Source: Simmondsia chinensis
Taxonomy: Eukaryota > Streptophyta > Magnoliopsida > Caryophyllales > Simmondsiaceae
Direction of reading: 5' to 3'
Length of the DNA stretch: 64,000 nucleotides
NCBI GenBank assembly: GCA_018398585.1
Contig: JAGTTD010000013.1
Span: 31,017,131-31,081,130 of the forward strand
Shown: one piece after another, positions 1-10,700 of the stretch
How positions within the stretch are numbered: the first letter of the stretch is position 1
How the letters are laid out: the number at the start of each line of letters is the position of its first letter
Translations under genes and position numbers: made by a program
Notes under the pieces: generated by a model
The model's input: the letters and a program-made list of their open reading frames with translations, nothing else
The model's database searches: none
Told to the model about the DNA's origin: nothing

Positions 1-247
1 ACCTAATATGTTACTGATTAAACAAATAAAAAAAAACAAAAAAAATAAAAAAAAAAAAACCTAACATGTTTGTGTAAACAGGTCAAGCGTGTTAAAAACA
101 AGTTAAATGACTCAAATCTAAATTCAACGCATATATATAAATGAGTTAAACGGGTAAACCCAAATATGACTCGACTTAAAAACCCCGACTCAAACCCGTT
201 ATCTTCAGTCGTGTTATCGTGTCGTGTCAAATTTTATCAAGTCTACT
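1..247. repeat. AT-rich intergenic sequence with decayed GGGTCA/CGAGTC-type repeat
   Basis: No gene is visible. The stretch begins with poly-A-rich sequence and then shows degenerate repeats such as ACGGGTAAACCC and ACTCAAACCCG. These resemble the ACCCGACCCGA-rich repeat at 2128-2572. It is probably the edge of a decayed non-autonomous element; its left limit lies outside the window. Confidence 0.35.
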
Positions 248-762
248 TAGGGGTGTAAAATTTTATCAAATTTTATCTTCAACCCCAACTCACGAGCCCT
301 TGCGAGCCGGCTCGTCATAAAGCTAGAAAATTTTTGCTTGCTTTAAGCTCGAGCCGAGCCAAGCCGAGCTGGCTCATTTAGCTTATCAAGCCAAACCTGA
401 GCCTAGTAAAACTCGAGCTCATAGGCTCGCGAGCCTAAATGAGACTAAGCAGGCTTGTTTAGTATAATATATTACTTAAATATTGCCTATTGGAGCCTAA
501 ATGAGCCGAGCCCGAGTTTAAACGAGTCCAAACGAGCCTATATTTGAGCTTAAAGGAACCTAAATATTGCAAGCTAATTCGAAACTCGCCGTACTCAAAT
601 CGAGCCAAGCTGAGCCGAGGCCGAGCTTTTGACAAGCCAAGTTCGAGCTTGAACTTTCAAAACTTAGTGAGTTTCGAGTCGAGCTTGAGCCAAGCTTAAT
701 GCTAATGAGCCGAGCCTCGGGCCTGATAAGTTCGGGCTCGACTCGGCTCAGATATACCCCTA
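248..762. mobile_element. Non-autonomous hAT-like element, GAGCC-rich family
   Basis: The element starts TAGGGGTGTAAA and ends ATATACCCCTA, so its ends are inverted repeats. The flanking octamers AGTCTACT (240-247) and GGTGTACT (763-770) match at 6 of 8 positions, consistent with a decayed 8-bp duplication. The interior is packed with GAGCC, CGAGC and GCTCG words in both orientations and has no coding capacity. The best preserved relative is at 44294-45007. Confidence 0.6.
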
Positions 763-874
763 GGTGTACTTCAAGGGCAAGTTGCTCGCTTTAATTTAGC
801 ACTAATTACGGCAGCACGCTCCCATTGCGTTCCCATATTTGGTTTTTTTTTTTTCAAAAAAGTCGAAAAACGCT

Positions 875-1350
875 CTATAGAACTTGATTGTCTACAACTA
901 CAGACAAAATGGAAGGGGGAGAGGAATTAATACAGTCATGGGAACAAGCTCCCAAACTATGAAACGTCACCACTTCATGTGCAGCATCATTTGCCTCTTT
1001 AGGGCACCAAAAAAAACGAGCAAAAATAAAAATTGATAACATGAGCTTAATGTCATTAACAATTGGCAAAATTTTTCAAGGAGGTGAAGACGCATCTTCA
1101 AAAGCACGAATCACATCCTGACAGTCAGTCTCAAAAATCATGAACGCGTAACCGAATCGAATGGCAAGAGAGCACGCCCCCCACAAGGCAAGACATTCAG
1201 CCATACGGGCCGAAGATGCAAAAGACGAGCCACCCCAAACCTGAGAAAACCGCCCCCCGCTCATCCCGAACAACAACTCCAAGAGCGGCTGCCACAGTCG
1301 ATGAGGACCAACATGCATTCGAGTTACACTTGATCCACCCGACTGGAGGC
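875..1350 (-). pseudogene. RNase H-like domain remnant of a non-LTR retrotransposon
   Basis: Two adjacent minus-strand frames together resemble the RNase H-type domain common in plant LINE polyproteins. The upstream part contains MAECLALWGACSLAIRFG followed by FETDCQDVIRAF, matching the usual 'AE..AL..G...A...G....ET D' signature. The downstream part contains CPKEANDAAHEV, matching the 'R.AN..AH' motif near the domain end. A frame change near 1070-1080 separates them. No start, poly-A tail or reverse transcriptase is attached, so this is a decayed fragment and not a host gene. Confidence 0.55.
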
Positions 1351-2127
1351 CTCGACCATCTCCTATCTGCTGGTTAGGTTAAACATTATTATTAGGAGGA
1401 ACATGTAAACTTTAGTGTATAATTTCATAAATTTACTCAAATAGTAACAACTTTTTTCTAATATAAAATTATCTTATTTTTATTAAAACCAATTATACTT
1501 TACAACTCCAATATAATAAAATTTAAAATAAAAAATAGATTGAAATTAAATAATAGTTATGAAATACTGAAATTAAAGAGATACAGAGAAAACATAAAGA
1601 TGACTTTCATTTTTCATTGATTCCGCTTCTAACACATGGTTGAGTCTGTTTACAAAAACTGTCTTCCACCCCGAGATGGCCCAAGCCTGCTCTAGACTAT
1701 TATACTGATTCCCACTTAATTGTAGACATAAAAATTTTATCATATGTATAAATTGTGAAGTGGGCTGGAGAAAAGTCCAAACCCAATTGACTTCCAAATC
1801 GAAATTAAGCCCAAATGATTGTTAAGTCGAACCTAAAGCCCTAAATGACTATCAAGTCAAATCTTAAGCCCAGGGACTTCCAAGTCGAACATAAAAAGAA
1901 GGAATTTCAAGTGACAATAAAAATTAAAGCCCACAAAGTCTTAGAACTAAAATAAAAATAGGCTCGTAAAACTTAACTTGAGTCCGGTCTTACTAAGTTG
2001 ATCTCATGGCCCAAAGTTGAGGGACTCTTCTATAAATATGGAACCTCTTGCTTCAAAGGAAGGGAAAAAATAAAAAAAATAAAAATCAAGGAGGAGAAGT
2101 ATAAAAACTCTCTCCATTCTCTCTAAA
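1351..2127. other. Gene-free stretch with possible LTR-like promoter segment
   Basis: No convincing open frame. 1380-1620 is very AT-rich. At 1800-1930 a phrase of the type AAGTCGAACxTAAAGCCC recurs several times. CTATAAATATGG near 2031 followed by a purine-rich leader and CTCTCTCCATTCTCTC looks like the promoter-leader part of an LTR, but I could not find paired ends. Confidence 0.3.
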
Positions 2128-2572
2128 CTCTACCAAGATACCCGAAAAATCCATAAACCGACCAGTCCGAAACCGAAAATATGTTGTAAATATTTGAACG
2201 CGAAGCTAAAATGACCTGACCTACAACTAATCTGACCCGTTCGTTGCCTGACTTGAAAATAACCCGACACCAACTTGACCCGACCCAATCCGCCATTGAC
2301 CTGAACCAACCCAACCCAAAATGACCTCAACCCGACCTGAAACCCAACCTGACCTGAATCCTAGAATTTTTTGAAATTAAAGTGACCCAAACTCGAAATA
2401 AATTGACCTAGACCCAACTTGACGAGAGTATAGGTAAAACCCAAAAGTAACCCGAGCCTAAATGGGTCGACCTAGGCCCGACGCGACCCGAGTTTATTGT
2501 AAACCTGAAATGACCCAAACCCGAACGGGTCACCCGAACCCGACCCAAATGACCCGATTGCCACCTCTAAGG
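2128..2572. repeat. ACCCGACCCGA-rich degenerate repeat
   Basis: This block is dominated by CCCGACC, TGACCC and ACCCGAACC words. It ends in ATTGCCACCTCTA, an end motif often seen on non-autonomous plant DNA elements. The left end near 2128 is blurred and I could not define a target duplication. Short overlapping open frames here are by-products of the repeat. Confidence 0.45.
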
Positions 2573-2730
2573 TGGAAATTTTTAGAATAAATTCAAGCTC
2601 TCTGACTTGATGTTCCCTGCAAGACCAAACAAACAGTTAAGAGGATTCGATATATGGGCTAATTGCAGATAAATAGGTTAGCTTGATATATAGTAGGTGA
2701 AATAAGCATTAAACATTTAGCTTAAGGAGA

Positions 2731-2881
2731 ACCAACAACAACAATAACAACAACAACGACGGTCCCAGTGCCATGAAGACTCCCGCAAAAGCAAGGTCTG
2801 GGGGGCTGAATGTACGCAGCCTTCCCCCTTTAGAGTGCTACCCTAAATAAATGCCATTTCCGAGGACCCCCAACCTGAAGT
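2731..2881 (-). mobile_element. SINE body copy (Au-like, TTG tail), no 5S head
   Basis: Reading the minus strand, the copy runs from CAGGTTGGGGGTCC-type sequence through GGAAGGCTGCGTACATTC to a (TTG)n-like tail, seen on the plus strand as AACAACAACAATAACAACAAC. There is no 5S-derived head. It belongs to the same family as 21244-21508 but is 5'-truncated or body-only. Confidence 0.75.
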
Positions 2882-3885
2882 GTGTCGTAATGGAAGCATA
2901 TAGCCTAAAAGTATGAGAGCAACATAGAATTAGAATCAAACAAAACACAAGCCAAGCAATACGAAGTAAAACTCAGAAAAATCACTGCAGGCCTGCAAGT
3001 ACACAAGTGTACAAGTGCACCTATAAACAAATAAGAGCTGTAATACCTGCGCCAAAAGAGGAAGTTAAAACATCTAGAAACACTAATGCCAACCATAAAA
3101 GAAGCACTGCTCTAAACCACTATATCAGCTACCTCGATGCTTAAACGACTATTACTCCAAAGAGAAAATTATGAAAGAGGATGGGAGACGTGAAGGTGTT
3201 GGAGGAGCCGCCTGTCACGGGATGACACGTTCACTATGTCAAAACCGCGATGCCACTCGACTTCACTCCGAATGTACCTCGTCAAGTCAGGCTAACCCCG
3301 AACTCAAGTATAAAAATGCCACGGTTTTAATGTTGGAAAAATATTACAATGAGAAGTAAAGAGGAATATGGAAGCACGGTAGAGAGGGAAAGAGAAGAGA
3401 AAATATGACTCAAGTGTTTGGTTGGAAATTGGATGAGTTCATCCTTGCATTGCGCATGTATTTGTATACAAATAAAGCAAAAGACAAAAAAAACAAAAAA
3501 TATGTACCTAGTTGTCCTATGTGCTCCTAGCCGTACAGCACACATGGGGGCTAGGGTGGCTCATTAATTACAATGGGTTAAAATTACCATAAAAAGTGAA
3601 GCAAGGGTATATGGGTGAGGGTGGCTCACGGTTCCCATGTCCCAAGTAGCTTGCTTCTTACAATATTTTCCTAAATATATGCTATAACGAAAAATACATT
3701 GAGAATTAAAAGCGAAAAATTACATAAATAATTATCGTAAATAAACGGTGGGTGACACGCCGCCTCCTTCTCCCCTCTTTTTTCTATATCTTGCTTCTTT
3801 CGCATATATATAGTGTGTTTAACCTCCTCTTCACCCTTTCTTGGCTTTCTTTTATGTGACTTGGGCGAGGTGTCATTTGGATACA
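2882..3885. other. Gene-free intergenic stretch
   Basis: No family is recognised. Purine-rich and TATA-like tracts (for example GTATAAAAATGCC near 3309) and a short palindromic TTTGTATACAAA near 3460 suggest remnants of LTR-type sequence. No paired ends were found, and open frames are short and unlike known proteins. Confidence 0.3.
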
Positions 3886-4097
3886 TTATAATGGACGGTT
3901 AAGATTTGTTAAATATTAAAAAAAATAATAAAATAATAATTTACAGTCATACCCCTTCATAGGGTAAAAAGAAAGAAGGGATAAGGAAAGGAAAGGAAAT
4001 TGTTTTCTTTTCAATATTCAACAAATCTTGGCCATAAATTGTTATTTTTTTTTAATGTCTAACAGATCTTGGACGTTCATTATAATGAAGGGCCAAG
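3886..4097. repeat. Small foldback (MITE-like) element
   Basis: The left arm near 3886-3925 (ATTATAATGGACGGTTAAGA) is complementary to the right arm near 4056-4092 (GACGTTCATTATAATG), with a third related copy of CAACAAATCTTGGCC in between. This arrangement is typical of a short hairpin-forming non-autonomous element. The target duplication was not resolved. Confidence 0.45.
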
Positions 4098-4167
4098 ATT
4101 CGCCCCTCTCACGCTCTTACCCTCTCATAAGAACGCCACTATATATATGAAAAGCATAATGTAGCTT

Positions 4168-5348
4168 CAAAACTAAGGCTCCGTTTGTTTGGACGGAAGA
4201 GTAGATTCTATGAATAGATTTTCCACTTTTTCCTTGTTTGTCACGCATTTGTTGGAGACAAAAGCTTTCCGCCGGAAAAAGTTTTCCGCCATTGGAAGGA
4301 AAATGACATTCCTTTTAACATGAGGGAAGTCATGATTCCAAGTGAAGTAAAAAATTTCGTGGTAATCATTGTGCGAATCTTAATTGAACTGAAATGAACA
4401 AATTGGAATACAAACCATTAACGTCGTAATGACAGATAAAAATTGGACTGAGTAATCAAATGAAGGCCAGATGTTGCGATGTCAGTGTTTCAACAAAACA
4501 AATTTCATCATATTCAATAGCTATATAATACGATATAGGGAAGTTATCATTCAGGGACCATCAAATTTGAGCATTTATTATATAGATACTCCGATGTTTT
4601 AATAATATGCAACGATACACCCTGAAATTCAAAAATGTTACCACCTAATTGCGCTGAAGTTTATAAGTTTTAATGAGAATTTACCAGATTCTGGTATAAG
4701 GTATACTTAGATGATAAAATTTCATGTTTTGGGGTAATTCATTGCATATATTAAAATGACAGGATATTTAGGTGATAAATGCTGAAATTTTAGAATACTT
4801 AAGAGATAATTTCTCTATTTTATAAAGGAAAAGGAACATACCCAGTGCCTCAAGGGCTCTCGCCTACGCAGGGTCTGGGGGGACGGATGTACGCAGCCTT
4901 CCCCCTTTAGGGTATCAACCTGAAGAGAGGTTGTTTCCAATGCCCCCAAACTAAGGGTGAGGACTTCCCAGGAGATCACCCATCCTGGTACTACTCTCGC
5001 CCAAGTACACTTAACTTCGGAGTTCTAATGGGATCCGGTGGCAGCGTGATGGTGCCCTCTTTGGTAATTTTTCTATTTTATATAGCTTTGATAATTAATA
5101 TTATAATTCGATTACTTCTCATATAAGTTACATTACTACTTATATTGTCCTATAATAAGTTGTTAGATGGTTAGTAAAAAAATGTTTCTTTTAAATTGTA
5201 CAGGAAAAAAGCATAATACGGAATCAACTTTTCCTTGAAAACAAACAATGGAAAACCTTATTCAGATTTAAATTTTCCTTAGAAAATCCTTTCCGAAGAA
5301 AAACTAATTCCTAGAATGTACTTTTTCATCCAAACAAACGGCGCCTAA
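4168..5348. mobile_element. MITE-like element with GGCTCCGTTTGTTT inverted ends, carrying nested insertions
   Basis: The left end TAAGGCTCCGTTTGTTTGGA is answered by the right end CCAAACAAACGGCGCCTAA. Subterminal sequence (TTTTCCxxx, GGAAAA) is also inverted. Nested inside are a palindromic 'GGTATACTTAGATGATAAA' repeat (about 4550-4835) and a 5S-headed SINE (4839-5068). The same end sequence recurs at 5757, 10016, 52482, 55028 and 56733. Confidence 0.55.
4839..5068 (-). mobile_element. 5S rRNA-headed SINE
   Basis: On the minus strand the copy begins with a 5S-like head: ACCGGATCCCATTAGAACTC, then a near-complete box A / intermediate / box C region ending CACCxxxGGAAGTCCTC. It then passes into the Au-like body (GGAAGGCTGCGTACATCC). 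The tail is lost or very short. Flanks TTCTCTATTTTATA (4811-4824) and TTTTCTATTTTATA (near 5070-5083) form an imperfect target-site duplication. Confidence 0.85.
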
Positions 5349-5756
5349 ATATTAAGCATAATCGACGGATTTGTGTTTCTTGTGTAGTTATCTTCCCACT
5401 CTATAAATGCCGTATAATTTGTTGCACTATTTGCAAAGATTAAATAACAATAAAACATTGGAGTTTTTAACGAAATGATATTATATTCTAAGCACAATCT
5501 CAACTCATTATTAATATTGAAAGAGATTATTACAAGCAGAGAAGAACAATCAATTAAATTTCTAATAACTAAAAGTTCATACTCGGCATCAATACGAGAC
5601 GGGTTGAAAGTTGAACACAATCTGTAGACCCAGACACATCTAAAGAATTAGAAAGTAAAACAGATAAAATTAAAATATGAAGGGATAGAACACTAGCGTC
5701 GTGACGCCTTAACATACTTAAGATCAATATCGCAAAACGGGCCCAATTAGTAACAC
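5349..5756. other. Gene-free intergenic stretch
   Basis: AT-rich sequence between two MITE-like elements. The open frames show no recognisable domain and no splice-linked partners. No repeat ends are visible. Confidence 0.3.
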
Positions 5757-7083
5757 TTAGGCTCCATTTGTTCCGAAGGGAAGGGAGATTCTCGGACATG
5801 GTTTTCCTACTTTCCTTTATTTGGCGCACGCTTTTTGACCAAAAACGTTTTCTGAAGGAAAAGCTTTTCCTCCCAAATGAGGAAAATATTTTCCTTTGTA
5901 AAAGAAGGGAAGTTAACATTCCAAGTAGTTTAAAAAGTTTAGAGTTATACGTCGGCCGTAATATGGATCATACACAAATAAATTAAACGGGATCATAGAT
6001 TGCTAGAGGTAATAATGTGGGATAAGGACTGAAAAAATAATGATAAGGGGGGTAAGAACTAGAAAAATAATAATAAGTCGGGTCTGATCTTGGACAACAT
6101 TAATGATCCAATTTGATTTTAATTCCTGACTGCTACATTTTATTTTAACGGTCTTTATTATTTCATGATATGATGAATATAATCATGAAATAATGTTTAC
6201 ATCAATATAAGTATAAAAAACTATTTATAGATTTTACCTTTTCTTGGACATACTTTTTTTTTGTAATTACTTAGGTACCCTGAGGTTTGAAAATTTATCA
6301 CATAAATATCCTAACTTTTTAATATATATAATAAGGTGCGTTGAGATTTGAAGACCTTATGACTCAGGTACCTTGAAGTTTACAAATTTTATCAATTAAT
6401 TACCATTTGCCAAATTTTGTTAGAATTTTATTACAAATTGCTTCTATGAAACATAATTATAATAATATATACATCATCCATCGTAATAATAGGATCTTAA
6501 TTGCAAAATGCTAATATGACACCTTCACCAATATGTAGATATATTTCGCCATAATTTAATATTTTTTTTTGTAATCTGCGAAATTTTTATTAAAAATATT
6601 AATATAATTATATATTATAGTAATCATGTACTACGTCAACGTTCTATGATGAAAATTAATTAGATTTTAATAAAAATTCACCAAGCTCAATGATTTAATG
6701 ATAAAATTTTAAAACATCAAGGGGCATTGTGTATTTGAAAATATATAAATTATCCTGATAATAAATGGTCAAATCTTAGGTCCGTAAGTGACAAATTTCC
6801 CATATTTTCCCAGTAAAAAATTTCTTCACAACCAAAAGACACCTATATAACTTATAATCTATAGCTTTCCTACTTTATGTTATCTTATAACAAAGTATAG
6901 TATGATTGATAGAAGATTATTTATTTTAGAACAAATAAACAATATTACGAAGTGCAAGAACGTTTCCGCCGAAACAAACAAAGGAAAATATTAATCGGAA
7001 TTTGATTTTCCTTGAAAAACCTTTTCTTAAGAAAAAATATTTTTCGGGAAAAAAGTACTTCCCCAAAACAAACGGAATCCTAA
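5757..7083. mobile_element. MITE-like element with GGCTCCATTTGTT ends and nested palindromic repeat
   Basis: The left end TTAGGCTCCATTTGTTCC and right end CAAACGGAATCCTAA are inverted repeats, with GGAAAA/TTTTCC subterminal symmetry. About 6265-6805 is a second, internally palindromic unit with GGTACCCTGAGGTTTGAAAA at one end and a complementary copy at the other. No protein coding sequence is credible. Confidence 0.5.
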
Positions 7084-7253
7084 TATCAAGCCAAACAAAA
7101 CGAATTGAACAAAGATATACTCCAAAACGACCACCACTTTAAAAAAAATTTTAATCAAATCGAATCTACTTTTAACATTGTTTGAAAAAACAAAAAGAAA
7201 ATAATTCAATATACCTAATTTACAATAACGAGCCCCCAAAAGAAACACATAAC

Positions 7254-7380
7254 CACCCAGTGCCTCAAATAGGCTCTCACCAAAGTAAGGTCAAGGGAGG
7301 GTAAGATGTACACAGTTTTACCCCTATAAGGTGCTACCATATAGAAAAATTGTTTCCAGAGGGCCCCCAACCCTAAAAGA
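7254..7380 (-). mobile_element. SINE body copy, no 5S head
   Basis: The plus strand shows ACCCAGTGCCTCAAATAGGC through GATGTACACAGTTTTACCCC to GGGCCCCCAACCCT, the reverse complement of the Au-like body. No TTG tail and no 5S head are present. It lies just 3' of the WDR91 gene. Confidence 0.7.
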
Positions 7381-7756
7381 AAGAAAGCACTGATTTACAA
7401 AATCCAAGTCAAAAGTCAAATTAAGCAGCAACAGACAAGCAAGCAACAATAAAGCAGCAGCCATAATAGACATGCAAGCTTAAGGACACTATTAAAAAAA
7501 TAATAATAATTATACAGAAAAAAAAAAAAGGAACAGTAAAAGTCCCTAACTCATAAAAATGTCAAGTAAACCTGACAGGAGCAATCTAATCAACACAGCA
7601 GGCAATGTACAGCGGCAGAAAAGACTAGCAAGTCTGCTTGCCTGTTTTTGCTCTAAACCTCTCAAATGTGTCGGTTTAGCGGACTATATCCCATTTGTCA
7701 ATTCCGCTTGTACTGGTGTTGAGTATCAACTAGTAACCGTTATAAAAAGGCGAGTC

Positions 7757-10700
7757 TTACAAAATGGATGTGACACGAACTGAGTGATCAGCGGATCCAG
7801 TCAAGTATATGGGGAGCGTTGGATGCCAATCCACAGTTGTTATTGCTGCACTATGTGGTAAGGTTTTCAATCCATTTCCGAATCCTCGAACCTGACACGA
7901 CACGACCATATTAGACGGACAAACATCAGTCTATGAGCTTAACAAGCGCAATATCAAATCAAATAAATGTCATTAAATAACTTAATGGTCATCATATAAC
8001 GGTTTTAACAGATGCACAACGTTACTCAGAATCAAATTCACGATGCATATGTATTGTTTTCATAGGGGTATAAATGAGTTGAGCCAGCTCGCAAGTGGAC
8101 TCATCATAAAGCTGAAAAGGCTCGGCTTGTTTTGAGCTTGAACAAAGCCGAGCTCGTCCGTTTACATTATGGAGCCAAACCTAAGCCTACTGAAGCTCGA
8201 GCTCGTAAGCTCGCAAGCCTAAACGAGAATAAGTGAGCCTATCTTAATATACTTTATTAGCCAAGCTTAAGCCTAAATGAGCCAATCCAAGCTTAAACGA
8301 GCTCAAACCCCCCTAAATTGAGCATAAATGAGCACAAATATCGCAAGCTTAATTAAGAGCTCACAAAGCTAGGTTCGAGCTCAAAGGAGCCGAGAGCTTG
8401 GAAACCAAGCCCGAGCAGAATTCACATGACTTGAGCCTCAAGCCTAACAAGCTCCAACTCGGCTCAGCTCAGATATGCCTCTAGTTTTATATCAGTTAAA
8501 ACATACTTCTCATAATACTCTCTACTTGTTAAACCCTGATAAAAGGCATTAAAATTAATGATTGTAGCTTATACTCCCAAAGAAAAACCCCAACGGCTCT
8601 TCATGACCCTGTTATATAATGTTCGTGATACTCATTGTATACGAATGCAAATCGTGATTTGATTCCATGGTACAAAGAATAGAAACTAGATTGTACAACT
8701 TATGCAAAGAAAAAGACGGCATGGTGCTACAATCAAGTGGAAAGCAAGAAACTGTCAAGGAACCATCTTTCCCAAAAACTTAAACTGATGGGTGAAGGCC
8801 CAAGATTGGTTTTATACTCTAACATGCCCCCTCACGCAAATGCCCGTTTGGGCTTGAAGCGTGGACAATGCACAGGCCCACCTCATACCTTGTGCTTAAT
8901 TATTTTAATATTAAAAATGGGGGCTGTTGAGATTCGAACTCCTGACCTCTTGGTCATCAAGGCTCTGATACCATGTCAAGGAACCATCTTTCCCAAAAGC
9001 TTAAGCTGATGGGTGAAGGCCCAGGATTGGTTTTATACTCTAACAGAAACTACTTGAAAAGGGCACAACCGTGAATGGAATCAAATCACAGTATGCGGTT
9101 GTGCCCTAATCAATGTGGCAGAATTTAAGGGTTCAGGGATCTTATCATGTCTGCACAAAGCGCAAGTGTGAGCAAGAGCGGGAATGAGGAAGTGGGGAGT
9201 CATATAAGTTTCTAAAGTTGGAAGCATGGAGGGCACGTTGATATTAATATATTTAGATATACAAGAACAATGAGTGAAATGTCACTAACTGAACCATTAA
9301 AGTACAATATTCAAAAACTAAGTCAATATTTGTCAATAACTAAGATGTGAGTACTCCAATGAATAAGATAAAGAAAATCGACTCCAACATGTCTACATGA
9401 TTCAATCCCTTTAAATATCATAATGATTCCATGATTGTCTGAATTGTGTTTCCATGGAGTTCAATACGTATTTGAAACACAAATCTAACTTCAAAATGCC
9501 ATATCGCATTGAGCATGAAACTTTAGCATTTCGGGAGTTCTCTACAACTATGAATGTTATATAACACACTCCAGTGATTCTACGACATAAAGACTAGCTC
9601 AAAAATTCATTACATAACAACTGATACGTTATGTAATGATCTTTACCTGATCCCATGCCACCAAATACATAATTAAATAATATACTCCAGCAATGTTGAG
9701 ATAGGGGCCACAAACTAGCGCAAAGCATAAAAAGAGGGCATCAAAGAGAGATTAAGAAGACTGCAAGTACCTGATATATGGGTGATCTCACTGTATCTGA
9801 TGTTACCAACAATCTCTTCCCGTTAGCATCCAATGCCATTTCTTGTCGATAATTATTCGAGCTCTCAAGACCACAAAACCTGCTGCAATCTGTCGACCAA
9901 AGAACTTGACCTTGGTTTTGCAAGCTCCACTCGAATATCTGAATCACATAATAGAATCCGCCACATTCTTTAAACGCAAGTTGAAACAATAGGAAGAAAC
10001 AATCAGCATCTTCAGCTCCATTTGGTTTAACTAAAAACATTTTCCTCCTGAAAATTTTTCTTCACAAAATATGTTCGATTATAATTAATATTTTTCCTTT
10101 AAAATTTGTGGGAAGAAAATGTTTTCTAATTTCATAGAGGGGAAGTCAATCTCCCTTGATGCACAAAAAAAATTCTTCATATTTGTGATTGTTGCAATGA
10201 AGTTGTGCCAAAAAAAATTAGAATCAAGACGAAAAAATTTTCTATCAAAACAAACAGAGCCTTCATATATTTATTTGTGACAGTTTAGGATACTTGCCTT
10301 TCCATCAGATCCCAAACTGAAAATACTCGTCTCGTCAGGCCCGAAAAGAATAGAGCTTATGGCGGAATCGTGGGCTGGCCATCCAGTGATTTGCAGACCA
10401 GCAGACATGTCTTAAAATGGTCAAGGAGCGATATAACACTGATCACTCTTTCAAAATAAGGATTTTGGGTTAATCCCCATGCTCTCCTTTTACTCCATAG
10501 ATCAAAATTTAGTTTAAGGCATGTTCGGTATCATTTTCTATGTTCAATTCTTGAGAAACTAAAAACCAGTTTTTTAAATGACGACTTCTTATTTTTGGTC
10601 TTTTTGTTTTGAGTGTTTCCTTAGTTGGATGAAAAACTGAAAACAACCAAAAAAAAAAAAAGAAAAAATTGTTTTTAAAGCAAGTTTTTCGTCTCTCAAA

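Larger units (their letters stand above)
7892..9770 (-). other. WDR91 last intron (1.9 kb), transposon-filled
   Basis: The intron separates the penultimate exon, ending ATATATCAG|gtacttg, from the last exon, beginning gtgtcag|GTTCGAGG. It holds the hAT-like element 8063-8483 and the complete TRIM 8753-9045. The remainder (9046-9770) is AT-rich with no open frame that continues the protein. Confidence 0.85.

Noticed and set aside
8930..8980. tRNA gene suggested by GATTCGAACTCCTGACCTC
   Set aside because: This is the complement of the region after the primer-binding site of the TRIM at 8753-9045. There is no acceptor stem or anticodon arm in the right place.
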